From UBA969 sp041694635 (GTDB lineage Bacteria > Planctomycetota > Planctomycetia > Gemmatales > Gemmataceae), in NCBI GenBank assembly GCA_041694635.1, contig JBDNHI010000156.1, positions 46,730 through 110,729 on the forward strand: a stretch of 64,000 nt of DNA, given 5' to 3'. Position 1 is the first letter of the stretch, and the number at the start of each line of letters is the position of its first letter. A model generated the notes under the pieces. The model did no database searches and was not told where the DNA came from. It was given only the letters and a program-made list of their open reading frames with translations. Shown one piece after another: positions 34,358 to 44,606 of the stretch. The position numbers and the translations under genes are program-made.

Positions 34358-35251
34358 TTATTCAACCTTGGGATCGGGATCTGTTTTAGTCATAAGCCAA
34401 GCCGTTGGAAATAGTATCAACAACATACCTATGAACTCTGCAAGACCAAGGGGTTTCTGCCAAAAAATAATATCGCCTATAACAGCAAAGACAACTTGAC
34501 TAAGTCCAACGACAGAAACTTTGGTAGGTATGCCACAAGAAAAGGCCATAGTAAGAAAATTCTGACCAATGGTTGCAGAAATGCCAATTCCAAAAAGAAG
34601 GAGTAGGATTGTATAGTTCATATCGGAAACAAGTGAAGTTAGATTTGGAGAGAAAGGCAACACGAATAAACAAATTAAAGTTGCTAGTCCCGAGAAATGA
34701 ATAACGATAGCTTGAGTCGCAATGCCTTTGATTTTATGCAGGCCAATCATTGCCAAAGCAGTTGCAAGGGAGGCAATAAGAGCCGCTATTATAGCCAGAA
34801 AATTTTCATTAAAATGTGGCTTTTGTATAAGTGCCACCCCTCCTAATCCCATTAAAATAGCAACCCAATCTAAGATCGTTGGTTTTTTTCCTAACATTGG
34901 CCAAGATAAACAAGCCACCCACAACGGAAACATATTCGTCACAGTTAAGACCAGAGAAAGTTGCAATTTTGTCATAGCGTAAAAAGTGCAAACAAGACTA
35001 ATACTGCCAGCAATACTTCGAAGCCAAAGACTTTTAGGGCCAAAGACAATGGGATTAACACTAAAGAACATAGCAACAAAAAAGGAGAAAACGAAAACTA
35101 GAAGGGCCCTAAAAAATGCGATAATCTGCCAATCTAAACTTATTCCGATTGCAGAAAAATGGCCCAAGGCATAAGTGAAATTTCCCATAAAAGTGAAAGC
35201 TAAGCAGCCACAAATCATATATAAATAAGGTAACAGAACCAAGCGATTCAT
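34358..35251 (-). CDS. EamA/DMT-family membrane transporter
   Basis: A 297-residue protein with about ten hydrophobic helices in two halves, the drug/metabolite transporter layout. Recognisable parts are the first-half end VLTVTNMFPLWVACLSWPML, the junction PTILDWVAILMGLGGVALIQ, and the second-half closing GLAEFIGMLLILFPTAWL. Such proteins export or import small metabolites across the inner membrane; the substrate cannot be told. The gene is convergent with the secreted-protein gene (one base between stops), with no visible terminator between them. Confidence 0.85.
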   Translation of the reverse strand: MNRLVLLPYLYMICGCLAFTFMGNFTYALGHFSAIGISLDWQIIAFFRALLVFVFSFFVAMFFSVNPIVFGPKSLWLRSIAGSISLVCTFYAMTKLQLSLVLTVTNMFPLWVACLSWPMLGKKPTILDWVAILMGLGGVALIQKPHFNENFLAIIAALIASLATALAMIGLHKIKGIATQAIVIHFSGLATLICLFVLPFSPNLTSLVSDMNYTILLLLFGIGISATIGQNFLTMAFSCGIPTKVSVVGLSQVVFAVIGDIIFWQKPLGLAEFIGMLLILFPTAWLMTKTDPDPKVE

Positions 35252-35296
35252 AGGTTACCGCCCATAGTTGTAGATCGATAAAAGAAATTTGACAAT

Positions 35297-36964
35297 TTAC
35301 TCAGATACTGGGCTAGGATGGGCGACTTTCGGCCACTTTCGCTCGAAACCTTTGTTTGTCCAAGTAACATCGTTGTCTATATCGTGACATTTCTGACAAA
35401 ACTGATCGGTCCTTCCAACACGAATTTCCTTTTCTGCCGCTGATTCTCCTACTACGGTTTTCCAAGGATTTACCAATTTCTGCCAAACCTCATCATTTGG
35501 TTTTTTGACATGCTCGCTAGAAGGCCCATGGCAACTCTCGCAACCAACATCCATAAGTAAAGGCGATTTTTCAAAAGTCGTAAAGCCAGACTGATAACCA
35601 AATCCAACGGTGTGGCAAACAATACATTCTGGGTCATATTGCCTAAAGCCAGGATCTGTGGCATCGACTAAAGTTTTATAAGCGTGACTATGGGGAGATT
35701 TTTTCCAAACTTCATAAGCAGATTCATGACACTTCTTACATTTTTCTGAACCAACATAAACTGGATTAGATGCAGGTGAAGAAACTTGTACTGGATGGCG
35801 AGCTTGACCGAACTTTGACAAATAATTTTCAGTTTTAAGTTCTTTTGCGTAAGCTTCCATAAGCTCGATAACGGGATGATTTTTTTTGGCCGAATCTGAG
35901 GTTAAGTAGTCTTCAGACATCTGTGCAATTGTGTATCGAAATTGCAAAGGTTGTTCGGGTTTACCTGTTTTATAGACCCCTAAAACACCAACATATTTTC
36001 CTTTAGTTCCTAATCGAATTATAAGCGTTTGATTTTTGTCTGGATGGTCAACAGTAACAGGATTAGAGGCGGGTTCATCTTCTTCACTAAGGCACATTAC
36101 CACCTGAAATTGAGGATAAGATTGAGCACATTTTAAGGCATCAGTAGCTGGTTGCCCCTTTGTAGAGCGGTTCAGAATCCCCTGATAAAGCAATAATTTA
36201 AGATCGATGTTGGATTGTTCCATTTCCTTGAGAGATACATCAAGCCCATTTTTAGAAGGGCCAAATTTCACCCTTGCATCCTTGATTTTTTCAGCAACAC
36301 CAGGGCTTACAACGCCCGTTACACCAAGCTTAATATTCGAGCCTTTAACTTCAACTTTTTGCCAAGTTGCAACTTGATCAGGAAATTCACGATCTTTTTC
36401 CAGAAGGTTAGATGATACAACTCTAGGTATAGTTTCGTTGAGGGAATATTCTGCAAGGGCATTGAACAGGGGAAGTGAAGATTCGTATTCACCAAATCCA
36501 ACAACGGAGTACCCAAGTTTTTTTTGTGCCATCATTGCATATCGATATTTAATTATCCCTTGTTCATTTGGAAGAGAGACAGGGCCTTGTTTTTGCGACA
36601 AGTCTCCTAGGTCAACTGCGGTCACATTCCAGCCATTGGTTTTTAGCGATTCAATAAAATTGTACCGTCGTTCAAGACCTCCTACCTGAGGCCTAGAGCA
36701 ACCGCAAGGAAGCAAGTAGCCGTGCTGTTGGGCAGTTAGAATGATAGTTAAATCAGGTTTTGTCCATTTGGAAAGCGGCTTTGGAATAGCCGTTGTGGAA
36801 GCCACGGGAACCGGGTTGTTAGTGCTTTGGGCAAATAAACTTGTTAAATAATAAGGCTTTACCGCAAATAGTAGCACCACTGCAAATAAACTGATTGCAA
36901 ACAATACCTTAAATGATTTTAAAATCTTCATAAATAAGTCAGTAATTAACATTAAAATTTTCAT
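35297..36964 (-). CDS. Metallophosphatase-like domain fused to a tetraheme cytochrome c
   Basis: A 555-residue exported protein. A membrane anchor or signal (about 19-45) leads to an UshA/5'-nucleotidase-like domain (about 70-350) and then four CxxCH heme sites at Cys409, Cys447, Cys475 and Cys523 (CKKCH, CIVCH, CESCH, CQKCH), as in cytochrome c-554-type proteins. The nucleotidase metal motifs are altered: the usual NDxHG is AQQHG followed by PCGC (86-89), GD is kept (120-121), and GNHE is GEYE (158-161). Phosphatase activity is therefore doubtful; a redox or binding role is inferred. AAGGTGG precedes the first ATG. It lies 35 bases after a DUF1573-like gene, probably one operon. Confidence 0.85.
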   Translation of the reverse strand: MKILMLITDLFMKILKSFKVLFAISLFAVVLLFAVKPYYLTSLFAQSTNNPVPVASTTAIPKPLSKWTKPDLTIILTAQQHGYLLPCGCSRPQVGGLERRYNFIESLKTNGWNVTAVDLGDLSQKQGPVSLPNEQGIIKYRYAMMAQKKLGYSVVGFGEYESSLPLFNALAEYSLNETIPRVVSSNLLEKDREFPDQVATWQKVEVKGSNIKLGVTGVVSPGVAEKIKDARVKFGPSKNGLDVSLKEMEQSNIDLKLLLYQGILNRSTKGQPATDALKCAQSYPQFQVVMCLSEEDEPASNPVTVDHPDKNQTLIIRLGTKGKYVGVLGVYKTGKPEQPLQFRYTIAQMSEDYLTSDSAKKNHPVIELMEAYAKELKTENYLSKFGQARHPVQVSSPASNPVYVGSEKCKKCHESAYEVWKKSPHSHAYKTLVDATDPGFRQYDPECIVCHTVGFGYQSGFTTFEKSPLLMDVGCESCHGPSSEHVKKPNDEVWQKLVNPWKTVVGESAAEKEIRVGRTDQFCQKCHDIDNDVTWTNKGFERKWPKVAHPSPVSE

Positions 36965-36999
36965 TATTGTCCACCTTCCTTGGTGAGAAATAAAGCAAC

Positions 37000-38394
37000 T
37001 TAATTATCAGCCCGGCCTTCAGCAGGAATACGAATCGACCTGCCAGCATTGCCCTTTGATTTCAAATAAAACGCGGAATCCCGAAAGAATTCATCATCGC
37101 GTGGAAAAGGGCCACTTACCGTATTGGGTAAAATTTCAATTAGGTACTTCCAAGTCCTACGGCCTGCAACATCTTGAGGCCATCCAGGGGCACCTTTTAC
37201 TTTAAGGTAGGGGACAGTTTTTAATGCATCTAATTCTAGGTCAATATTTGGCAAATCAGTTTCGATTTTTAATTCTTTTTTCGTTCCTAAAGTTCTAGGG
37301 AAAACTCCAAATGAAAGCCGGCCTTTTTGTTCAGCATCTAAAATTCTAAATTCCCCTTCTACCTTACCTGTAATTCTTGATTCAACTCTCGTATCCTGTT
37401 CAAGTTCTTTCCCATCATATTTTGAAATAATGAATTCTATCTGCCTACTGAAAGGGCCAAGTTCCATCAAATCTTTACCCCCGGGAACGCTGTAGGATAC
37501 GGATATAGGGACCCTATAACCAGATAAAAGGATAGGCATATTCAGTAATTTTTCATCGGCACGAAGTTCATCTTGGGTCAAAGGTATAGGTTTACTTACC
37601 ACCAGTGTTTCATCGGGTCTTGGTCTAGAAATTCTCGCAACAAAATCAAACGCTTTTCGAGTGGAAGAGTAACATTTTAATACGACTTTTTTTTCAGAAA
37701 TTAATGGAGACAATACATCAACTGAAACTTCTGCTTGATCTACAAATAATGCTGATTGAACATTAACCATCGCTTCCAGCCTAACTTCATTTCCTGACCC
37801 TTTCTTCCCCATCCATAAATTAGAAGTAAGCCTATTAGGTCCCATTTTCTCAGTTTTCCATTTTAGCCTTACCCATCCAATCGAGCCTGGTGCAAGTAAT
37901 GGTTCTTCGTATTTTTCTAAAGCAACCGGGGTGATTTCTTTTTCTAATTCTGCCTTTACTCCAACTGTAGAAAGCATCACTTCCAATTTGGATAGGTCAT
38001 ACACACCTTTAGAATCGGCTAAAAAAAAGTTATTCTTCAGCCATTCGTTTGGAATACTATAAATTAACACACTTGTGCAGGTACAATTTTTACTGTCTAA
38101 ACCAACTCGAAGATTTTTAGGACCATCATTGCTAAAAAGATAATCTTGACCTCCACCAATCTTAAATTCATTTTCTATTGCAGAAATACCGTCTGCAGGA
38201 TAAACCTTTTGCAAAAAAGTGAGTTCTTGGTTAGAAGCTTCATCATTTGCAACGGTTGTAGTAATAGGTTTTTCTTTATTGATTACAGAAGATTTGGAAT
38301 CATTAAACCCGCCAAGATAATTCATCGCAAAGGTTAATCCAAATACCATTATGCTTAACAGAATTGCTGCAAAGATACCTTGTGATGCTTTCAT
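37000..38394 (-). CDS. Membrane-anchored DUF1573-like protein
   Basis: A 464-residue protein with an N-terminal membrane helix (about 8-28) and a long extracytoplasmic part. Around residue 95-110 it has SNDGPKNLRVGLDSKNCTCT, resembling the DUF1573/Ig-like pattern in which a Cys-x-Cys follows a strand of the 'N.G...L.V' type. The rest looks like several beta-sandwich segments. Function is unknown. GGGTGG lies before the ATG. It is immediately upstream of the metallophosphatase/tetraheme protein on the same strand (35 bases), so the two probably work together at the membrane; that is inference. Confidence 0.7.
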   Translation of the reverse strand: MKASQGIFAAILLSIMVFGLTFAMNYLGGFNDSKSSVINKEKPITTTVANDEASNQELTFLQKVYPADGISAIENEFKIGGGQDYLFSNDGPKNLRVGLDSKNCTCTSVLIYSIPNEWLKNNFFLADSKGVYDLSKLEVMLSTVGVKAELEKEITPVALEKYEEPLLAPGSIGWVRLKWKTEKMGPNRLTSNLWMGKKGSGNEVRLEAMVNVQSALFVDQAEVSVDVLSPLISEKKVVLKCYSSTRKAFDFVARISRPRPDETLVVSKPIPLTQDELRADEKLLNMPILLSGYRVPISVSYSVPGGKDLMELGPFSRQIEFIISKYDGKELEQDTRVESRITGKVEGEFRILDAEQKGRLSFGVFPRTLGTKKELKIETDLPNIDLELDALKTVPYLKVKGAPGWPQDVAGRRTWKYLIEILPNTVSGPFPRDDEFFRDSAFYLKSKGNAGRSIRIPAEGRADN

Positions 38395-38524
38395 AACAAA
38401 CCACCCTGCAAAAAATGAATAGATATGATCTATTGTAGTATTTTTTTATAACAACTTACTTAAATTAGATGCTTTGTTTTGATTAAAAATAAAGACTTAA
38501 TCTGATTTAAGTTGAGAAACGGTG

Positions 38525-39139
38525 TTATTTCCCAACCCCATTGCCCATAACCCCAGCTAATTCCTTGGTAAAACCTTCTTCACTAGCTGAAGTTGCATTT
38601 AATTTCAGAATTTTAGTAACCTTTAGGTTTTCCACTCGCAAAATTAAAACACTGTCTGTGGGTTGAATATTATATTGTTGCAAGTCCTGTAAATCGTCCA
38701 GACCTATGTCAATGAAACTTGTGCTTTCTTCTGAAATAACCGTGCGAATTGCTTTGGCAAACTCGTTGCGCTTTTCATCATCTCTAACGATGCTCTTGAT
38801 TTCAGGGTGGACAAGAATCACCATAGCAAAGGAAGGTGCATTTTTATCTTTATTCGCTTTCAATTTCCCATTGAGTTCTTCGAGTGCTTTAGGAAGATAA
38901 TCAGGCACCACGGTATTTTGAAAAAACATTAAAATAAAGGTCTTATCAGCTTTTTCATTAATTAAACAACGCAAGCGATCTTTCCTCGGGCCATTTAACA
39001 CAAAAGCATAAAAAGGAGCGGGTAAAAAAGCCCCTTCTTTTAGGACTGCAACCGTTTCTGGGGCAGCAGTTTTTTCCTGAGCCGATCCAATCACTTGGTA
39101 CAAAAGCAAAAACATCAAAACACCAGAAATTACTCGCAT
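38525..39139 (-). CDS. Small secreted protein, possibly thioredoxin-like
   Basis: A 204-residue protein with a signal peptide (MRVISGVLMFLLLYQVIGSA). The body contains KTFILMFFQNTVVPDYLPKA followed by helices and PSFAMVILVHPEI, a pattern suggestive of a thioredoxin-like fold but without a CxxC; the only cysteine is in RLRCLINEK. The frame opens at a TTG (39175), but the ATG at 39139 is preferred since GAGGGAG lies just upstream. It is on the same strand as its neighbours: DUF1501 lies upstream and the DUF1573-like gene downstream. The fold call is uncertain. Confidence 0.65.
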   Translation of the reverse strand: MRVISGVLMFLLLYQVIGSAQEKTAAPETVAVLKEGAFLPAPFYAFVLNGPRKDRLRCLINEKADKTFILMFFQNTVVPDYLPKALEELNGKLKANKDKNAPSFAMVILVHPEIKSIVRDDEKRNEFAKAIRTVISEESTSFIDIGLDDLQDLQQYNIQPTDSVLILRVENLKVTKILKLNATSASEEGFTKELAGVMGNGVGK

Positions 39140-39195
39140 TATAAAAATCTCCCTCAAAACTACGGGGTTGATCAAAACATTATATTTTAAATTTG

Positions 39196-40614
39196 TTAAG
39201 CCAAAATTTTCGATATAACTTCTCCGTGAACATCGGTTAACCTCATATCTCGGCCCCCAAACCTGTAAGTTAATTTGGTGTGATCGATTCCTAATAAATG
39301 CAACATTGTTGCGTGAATATCGTGAATCTCTACTTTCCCTTCAATGGCGTGGTAGCCAAAATCATCCGTAGTGCCATAAGTTGTTCCACCCTTCACTCCA
39401 CCCCCAGCCATCCAGCAGGTAAAACCAAATGGATTATGATCTCTTCCGTCATTTCCTTGTGCGAAAGGAGTACGACCAAATTCCCCCGACCAAAGAATCA
39501 AAGTTGAATCTAACAAACCTTTCGATTTCAAGTCATGGATCAAACCTGCAATAGGTTGGTCAACCGCTAAGGAATTTTTAGTATGCCCATCTTTTAAATT
39601 ACTATGTTGATCCCATCGGTCGGATCCAACTGAAGGACAAGTAAGCTCAATAAATCGTGCGCCTCTTTCAATCAATCTTCGAGCAACAAGGCATTGAGTT
39701 CCAAAAGTTTTTGTAGGTACATTAGAGGAATTAATTCCGTACAGATCTTGAGTTGCTTTAGATTCGCCTTTAATTTCCATTAATTCTGGGATAGAGGATT
39801 GCATAAGGAAAGCAGTTTCTTGATTAGCAATAGCGGATTCGATCTGATTTTTTGCGCCATTCTTCACCAAACTTAATCGATCTAATCGATTAACCAAGTC
39901 GAGCTTATCTTTTTGCAATTTTTCGGTGACTTCTTTGCGATTGATGTTAGCAACTGGAAATGGGCCGCTTTTAAAAACAGACCCCTGAAAAGCAGCAGGT
40001 AAAAAACCACTATTGAAATTATCAAGGCCACCCGGAGGTATCAACCCTCCGTTTAAAACTAAAAAGCCTGGTAAATTCTTACTGAAACTTCCTAGGCCAT
40101 AACTGGTCCAGGCTCCCCAACTAGGCCGGCCTTGCAACCCACTTCCCGTATGAAGGAAATAATTCGCACTGGTGTGCTCTGAAAAATTGGAAACTGCGGA
40201 ACGGATTACTGCCAAGTCATCAACATACTTCGAAAGATACGGAAATAAATCGCTTACCCAAATACCACTTTCTCCATACTGTTTGAATTTCCAAGGTGAC
40301 TGTAATATCTTCCCAATGTTATTAAATTGCGTGGGTAAAACTTTCAAAACCTTATCTGGCGTTTCACCATGATACTTTTGCAGCATCGGTTTAGGATCAA
40401 ATGTATCCATCTGTGAGGGTGCGCCATCCATATAAAGAAAAATAATATTTTTAGCTTTCGCTTTATGATGCAACCCTTCAGAGTTTTTACCTAGCTCTTT
40501 AATATTCTCACTTGCTTGCAAAGCATTAAACGCAACGGCCCCAAAACCGTTGGCGCAACCCAAAAGCATTTGCCTTCTATTTATTGCACGCTTTAAAAAA
40601 TTATTACAATGCAT
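39196..40614 (-). CDS. DUF1501 family protein, Tat-exported
   Basis: A 472-residue member of the sulfatase-like DUF1501 family, abundant in planctomycetes. A twin-arginine-type signal (INRRQMLLGCANGFGA) opens it. Alkaline-phosphatase-fold landmarks are AKNIIFLYMDGAPSQMDTFD near residue 55, SGEFGRTPFAQGNDGRDHNP, and CWMAGGGVKGGTTYG with DFGYHAIEG near the end. The frame opens upstream at 40659, but ATG 40614 is preceded by AAAGGGA and removes an overlap with the next gene. It lies 28 bases downstream of the PSD1 gene; such pairs are a planctomycete hallmark. The substrate is unknown. Confidence 0.9.
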   Translation of the reverse strand: MHCNNFLKRAINRRQMLLGCANGFGAVAFNALQASENIKELGKNSEGLHHKAKAKNIIFLYMDGAPSQMDTFDPKPMLQKYHGETPDKVLKVLPTQFNNIGKILQSPWKFKQYGESGIWVSDLFPYLSKYVDDLAVIRSAVSNFSEHTSANYFLHTGSGLQGRPSWGAWTSYGLGSFSKNLPGFLVLNGGLIPPGGLDNFNSGFLPAAFQGSVFKSGPFPVANINRKEVTEKLQKDKLDLVNRLDRLSLVKNGAKNQIESAIANQETAFLMQSSIPELMEIKGESKATQDLYGINSSNVPTKTFGTQCLVARRLIERGARFIELTCPSVGSDRWDQHSNLKDGHTKNSLAVDQPIAGLIHDLKSKGLLDSTLILWSGEFGRTPFAQGNDGRDHNPFGFTCWMAGGGVKGGTTYGTTDDFGYHAIEGKVEIHDIHATMLHLLGIDHTKLTYRFGGRDMRLTDVHGEVISKILA

Positions 40615-40642
40615 CGAATTTCCCTTTAAACTTAAATTCTTG

Positions 40643-43600
40643 CTAAGGTATCCATACAAATTCTTTTAAATTTATTAATGAATGAGCTAATGACGACCAC
40701 TGCCCAACCTCTGGAGCATCAGCAACCTTGCTTGATAAATATTCCAAACACGCTTGGTATTCAACCTCGGTTGGCAATCGATTTAAAGCCTGAGTAAACA
40801 TTATGTTCAACCGGACTTTAGCATCTGATGAATCGGCGATCACTTTTTTTGCCCACCGTTCCGATTGTTGATGAATAAATGGGTCGTTCATCATAATCAA
40901 TGCCTGCGAAGGAACATTGGAAAGACTTCTCTTTCCTACGGTAGAAAATGGAATCGGGGTATCAAAAGCCAACATAAATGAAGATAAAAAGTTCCTACGA
41001 ACCGATAGATATAAACTTCTGCGCCCATCTCCATCTACAGGACCACTTGTAGGCCTGCCGCGACCTTCCTGAAAAGAAGACAGGCTAACATTGACTGAAG
41101 GGCCATACATTTTATCACTCAACCCGCCCGAGATAAAAAGGACAGAATCTCTGATTGCTTCTGCAGAAAGTCGCTTTGAATTGAAATGACTAAGGTAGAG
41201 GTTTTCAGGGTCAATTGTTTTTGCATTTTCTTCTTCACTCGAAGTAGTTTGATAAGCAGAGGACAAAACCATTTTTCGAATCATCTTCTTGACCGACCAA
41301 CCTTCATCTATAAACTCAGTTGCGAGAAAGTCCAGCAATTCTGGGTGGGTAGGTTTTTCACCTAGCAATCCGAAATTGTCGACCGAAGCAACAATGCCCC
41401 TGCCAAAAATGTGATGCCATATTCGATTAACCATCACCCTGGGAAGAAAAGGATCTGTTTTTGGATCGGTCATCCAATCGGCAAGAAGTAATCTGCCACT
41501 GCCTGGAATATCACTAGGAACCTTGTTTCCTCCTAATGCTGCAAGAAAAGATCTTGGTGAAATCTCGCCGGGATTTTTATGACTGCCCCGTAGAAATACT
41601 TTTTCATCAATTGCAGAACCATCATGTAAGGCAAGTCCTAATTGGGATTCCCACTGTACTTCAGATCGCAGTTTTTTTTCGTTTTCTATAAGTTTCGCCA
41701 AAGATTCAGAAAAGTTTGATTTCGTAACAATCTTACTACTGCCCAAAATTAATCCCGAATTTATAAAACCATTTGCAAAACCAGCGACGAAAGTCTTGTT
41801 GAACTTGATATTCGTATTATCTAATTTCACTAATTCTGCTGCATTGTATAACTGTTTTTGTATTTCTTTGAAGAAGAGCGAATCATCAAGTGAAGGCAAA
41901 AGTTTATAATAGGACTCGTTAGTAGGTAATTCCGCGGGCCTATCTGCCCCATTTTTTAAAACTGCGGAAAGTACAAAACTTAAGTCATCCGTTGAAAATT
42001 CCAATCGGACTGGCAATCCCCTATATCGCCCAAGGTCAAAGCTTGTCCAAATCAATTCCTTAGAATCTACCGAGCGCACCAAATTAGTATGCAAAGGGCC
42101 AACCATCATCAGGTGATCCCCAACCGAGGCGAAGACTTTTGCTTTACCTTTAGAAAGGAAATGAACCCATCCATCTTCTAAAATGAAAGAAGGTGTTGCG
42201 ATAATTTTCCCCGCCCTATTTCCCCCTAATGATCCTGGTTCCATTTCAGAATCTTTGGCATACTTTAAATCATTCCAAAATGGGTCAAGCGATGCTCCGT
42301 TATTAGCCGCTATTTCTAAATCAACCTTGTCACCAAGATAAGTTAGACGAAGGGAACCAACTTGAACGGGTATATGGCCGAAACTCAGATCGTCAGGCTT
42401 CCAATCTGATTTGGCACAATTAAGGTAATCCACCACAACTTTTCTGCCTTTCAACGCTTCCGACCAACTAGAATCGTTATTGACTGGATTTAAAACTGCA
42501 GTGCCAACTTTTCTTGCATCAAGGTCAAAAATCTTTTTCGCTAAAAAATGAGCAGAATGCTTGGGGTCAGCATTTGCTAACACCAAATATCCATAAAAAT
42601 TCATCAGTTTATTTGCATCAACCTTTTCCGCAGTTGCAATCTTCTCCATTATTTTTTTATCTAAGTTTGCAATTGCAGGTGGGTTTATACCATTTGTCGA
42701 ACCCCTATCTGTTTGTAAAATTGCATCGATTGCGATGTGACCCCAACCAGAACTTTCTTGGTCAACAATTTGAATTGTGGCTTTTTTCCCTTTCCATGGT
42801 TTCACATCCCAAGAAGCCAAGCTCATAGCGTTCAAACTTTTTCCCGTAGAGGATGCAACTACCTTGCCATCAATTTGCAAATTGATGCAAGTTTTTCCAG
42901 AATGACTTCCTCCTCCAACAAGAAATGAAATGAAATTTCGCTCAAGCAGAAAAGGATCGGAAGTAAGGGTTCCTGTTGGCTTATCCGAGCGGGAAACATT
43001 CTTACCTTTTTTATGGATGTAAGAATTTACTAAAAATTTCCCTTGATAAGAGCGGTCTTTTTGTTCAGGTGCAAGGTCTTCTATTGAAATAGGACTAGAA
43101 CTAAATGCATCACCTTCACTTTTCCAACCTTTGAAACTTCCCGATTCGAAATCATCCAAGATGATATCGCTTTGAAAAGCATCCGCCTTAGTTGAAACGC
43201 TTTCTGATGCTGTTTTGTTGGCTAAAAACGCAGCTCTAGCATAAGCTGGAAATTCATCTGCAGCATTCTTAAAAGCTATACTTAATCCATTTTTAACCGA
43301 CTCTTCAAACTCTTTCCTTGTTGCAGTTAATTTTTGATCAACTTTTTTATTCTTCTCCATACTTTGAAATCGAACCAACCTGTAGTGACTACTCTCCAAA
43401 AACCCAAACAACGAATAATAATCTTTTGTTGGGATCGGATCAAACTTATGATCGTGACAACGAGCACAGGCAATAGTAAGACCCATAAAAGTTTTTCCGA
43501 TAACATCAATCCTATTATCGAACCTATCTCCTTGGTCCTGCCTGATATCTACGGGGGAATGAATTTCTTCACCAAGGTAGAGAAACCCTGTTCCCAAAAT

Positions 43601-44521
43601 AGATTCATTCCAACCTTCGGTGGGGTGAACTCTTGGAATAGGAAGCAGATCGCCTGCTAAATGCTCTTTTACAAACTGGTTATAAGGCACATCAGAATTA
43701 AATGCCCGAATCACATAATCTCTGTACTGAAAAGCATTGGGAATATTGAAATCAAATTCATGACCTCGGGATTCCCCATAACGAACTAAATCGAGCCAAT
43801 GCCGGGCCCATTTTTCACCAAACGCAGGGGAAACTAAAAGTTTATCCACTACTTTTGAAAAAGCTTCTGCGCTATTATCATCAAGAAAAGATTTCAGACC
43901 TGAGGAAGATGGAGGAAGACCCGTAAGGTCAAAATGAATCCGTCTTAAAATAACTTCTTTCGCTGCTTTTGGGTTTGGGACCAAACCTTTTTCCTTCATC
44001 TTTCCTAACAAGAAAGCATCAATTGGGGATTTAACCCAAGGATCAGATTTATCAAAATTAGGTTGGGACTTAAAAATGGGTTGCCAAGCCCATTGTTTTT
44101 TTCGCTCTTCGATATCAAAGACCTTATTTTTAACTGCAACGGTTTTTTCTTCAGGCCAATAAGCCCCATCCTTTACCCATTTTGTTAAGTCTGCAATTTG
44201 AACATCAGTCAATTTGCTTCGCGGAGGCATTTTAATTTCATCATTGTAACTTATCACCTTAACAATCATACTTGCTTCTGGTTTACCTGAAACAAACAAT
44301 GGCCCGTTATCTCCGCCTTTTAAAGCACCTATTTTAGAGTCAAGAAGAAGTCCGCCACGCTGCTTTTTAGACTGACTGTGGCATTCATAACAATGGCTTA
44401 CAAATAATGGACGAATTTTATTCTCAAAAAACTCAACTTCTTTTATGTCTGCTGCATTTAATTGCGGCATAACAACAAACATTTGAAAACAAATTACTAT
44501 ATAAAAAACATTAGATTTCAT
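40643..44521 (-). CDS. PSCyt1-DUF1549-DUF1553 giant secreted protein
   Basis: A 1292-residue planctomycete-type protein. A signal peptide (1-23) is followed by a cytochrome-like PSCyt1 domain with heme motif C44-YE-C47-H48 and EIKMPPRSKLTD, then DUF1549 (HFDLTGLPPSSSGL; CARCHDHKFDPIPTKDYYSL). A long middle region (about 450-1000) includes a concanavalin- or sugar-binding-like part (LDDFESGSFKGWKSEG). The C-terminus is DUF1553 (VMVNRIWHHIFGRGIVAS; LVLSSAYQTTS). Members are thought to act on or bind complex polysaccharides, but activity is not established. It pairs with the downstream DUF1501 gene. Confidence 0.93.
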   Translation of the reverse strand: MKSNVFYIVICFQMFVVMPQLNAADIKEVEFFENKIRPLFVSHCYECHSQSKKQRGGLLLDSKIGALKGGDNGPLFVSGKPEASMIVKVISYNDEIKMPPRSKLTDVQIADLTKWVKDGAYWPEEKTVAVKNKVFDIEERKKQWAWQPIFKSQPNFDKSDPWVKSPIDAFLLGKMKEKGLVPNPKAAKEVILRRIHFDLTGLPPSSSGLKSFLDDNSAEAFSKVVDKLLVSPAFGEKWARHWLDLVRYGESRGHEFDFNIPNAFQYRDYVIRAFNSDVPYNQFVKEHLAGDLLPIPRVHPTEGWNESILGTGFLYLGEEIHSPVDIRQDQGDRFDNRIDVIGKTFMGLTIACARCHDHKFDPIPTKDYYSLFGFLESSHYRLVRFQSMEKNKKVDQKLTATRKEFEESVKNGLSIAFKNAADEFPAYARAAFLANKTASESVSTKADAFQSDIILDDFESGSFKGWKSEGDAFSSSPISIEDLAPEQKDRSYQGKFLVNSYIHKKGKNVSRSDKPTGTLTSDPFLLERNFISFLVGGGSHSGKTCINLQIDGKVVASSTGKSLNAMSLASWDVKPWKGKKATIQIVDQESSGWGHIAIDAILQTDRGSTNGINPPAIANLDKKIMEKIATAEKVDANKLMNFYGYLVLANADPKHSAHFLAKKIFDLDARKVGTAVLNPVNNDSSWSEALKGRKVVVDYLNCAKSDWKPDDLSFGHIPVQVGSLRLTYLGDKVDLEIAANNGASLDPFWNDLKYAKDSEMEPGSLGGNRAGKIIATPSFILEDGWVHFLSKGKAKVFASVGDHLMMVGPLHTNLVRSVDSKELIWTSFDLGRYRGLPVRLEFSTDDLSFVLSAVLKNGADRPAELPTNESYYKLLPSLDDSLFFKEIQKQLYNAAELVKLDNTNIKFNKTFVAGFANGFINSGLILGSSKIVTKSNFSESLAKLIENEKKLRSEVQWESQLGLALHDGSAIDEKVFLRGSHKNPGEISPRSFLAALGGNKVPSDIPGSGRLLLADWMTDPKTDPFLPRVMVNRIWHHIFGRGIVASVDNFGLLGEKPTHPELLDFLATEFIDEGWSVKKMIRKMVLSSAYQTTSSEEENAKTIDPENLYLSHFNSKRLSAEAIRDSVLFISGGLSDKMYGPSVNVSLSSFQEGRGRPTSGPVDGDGRRSLYLSVRRNFLSSFMLAFDTPIPFSTVGKRSLSNVPSQALIMMNDPFIHQQSERWAKKVIADSSDAKVRLNIMFTQALNRLPTEVEYQACLEYLSSKVADAPEVGQWSSLAHSLINLKEFVWIP

Positions 44522-44606
44522 AACTTGCTCACGGATTTAGGTGCAAGGGATAATCATTACTATTATAATTCATTTTTCTAATTTAATCCAACTGCAATCA
44601 AGGAAG

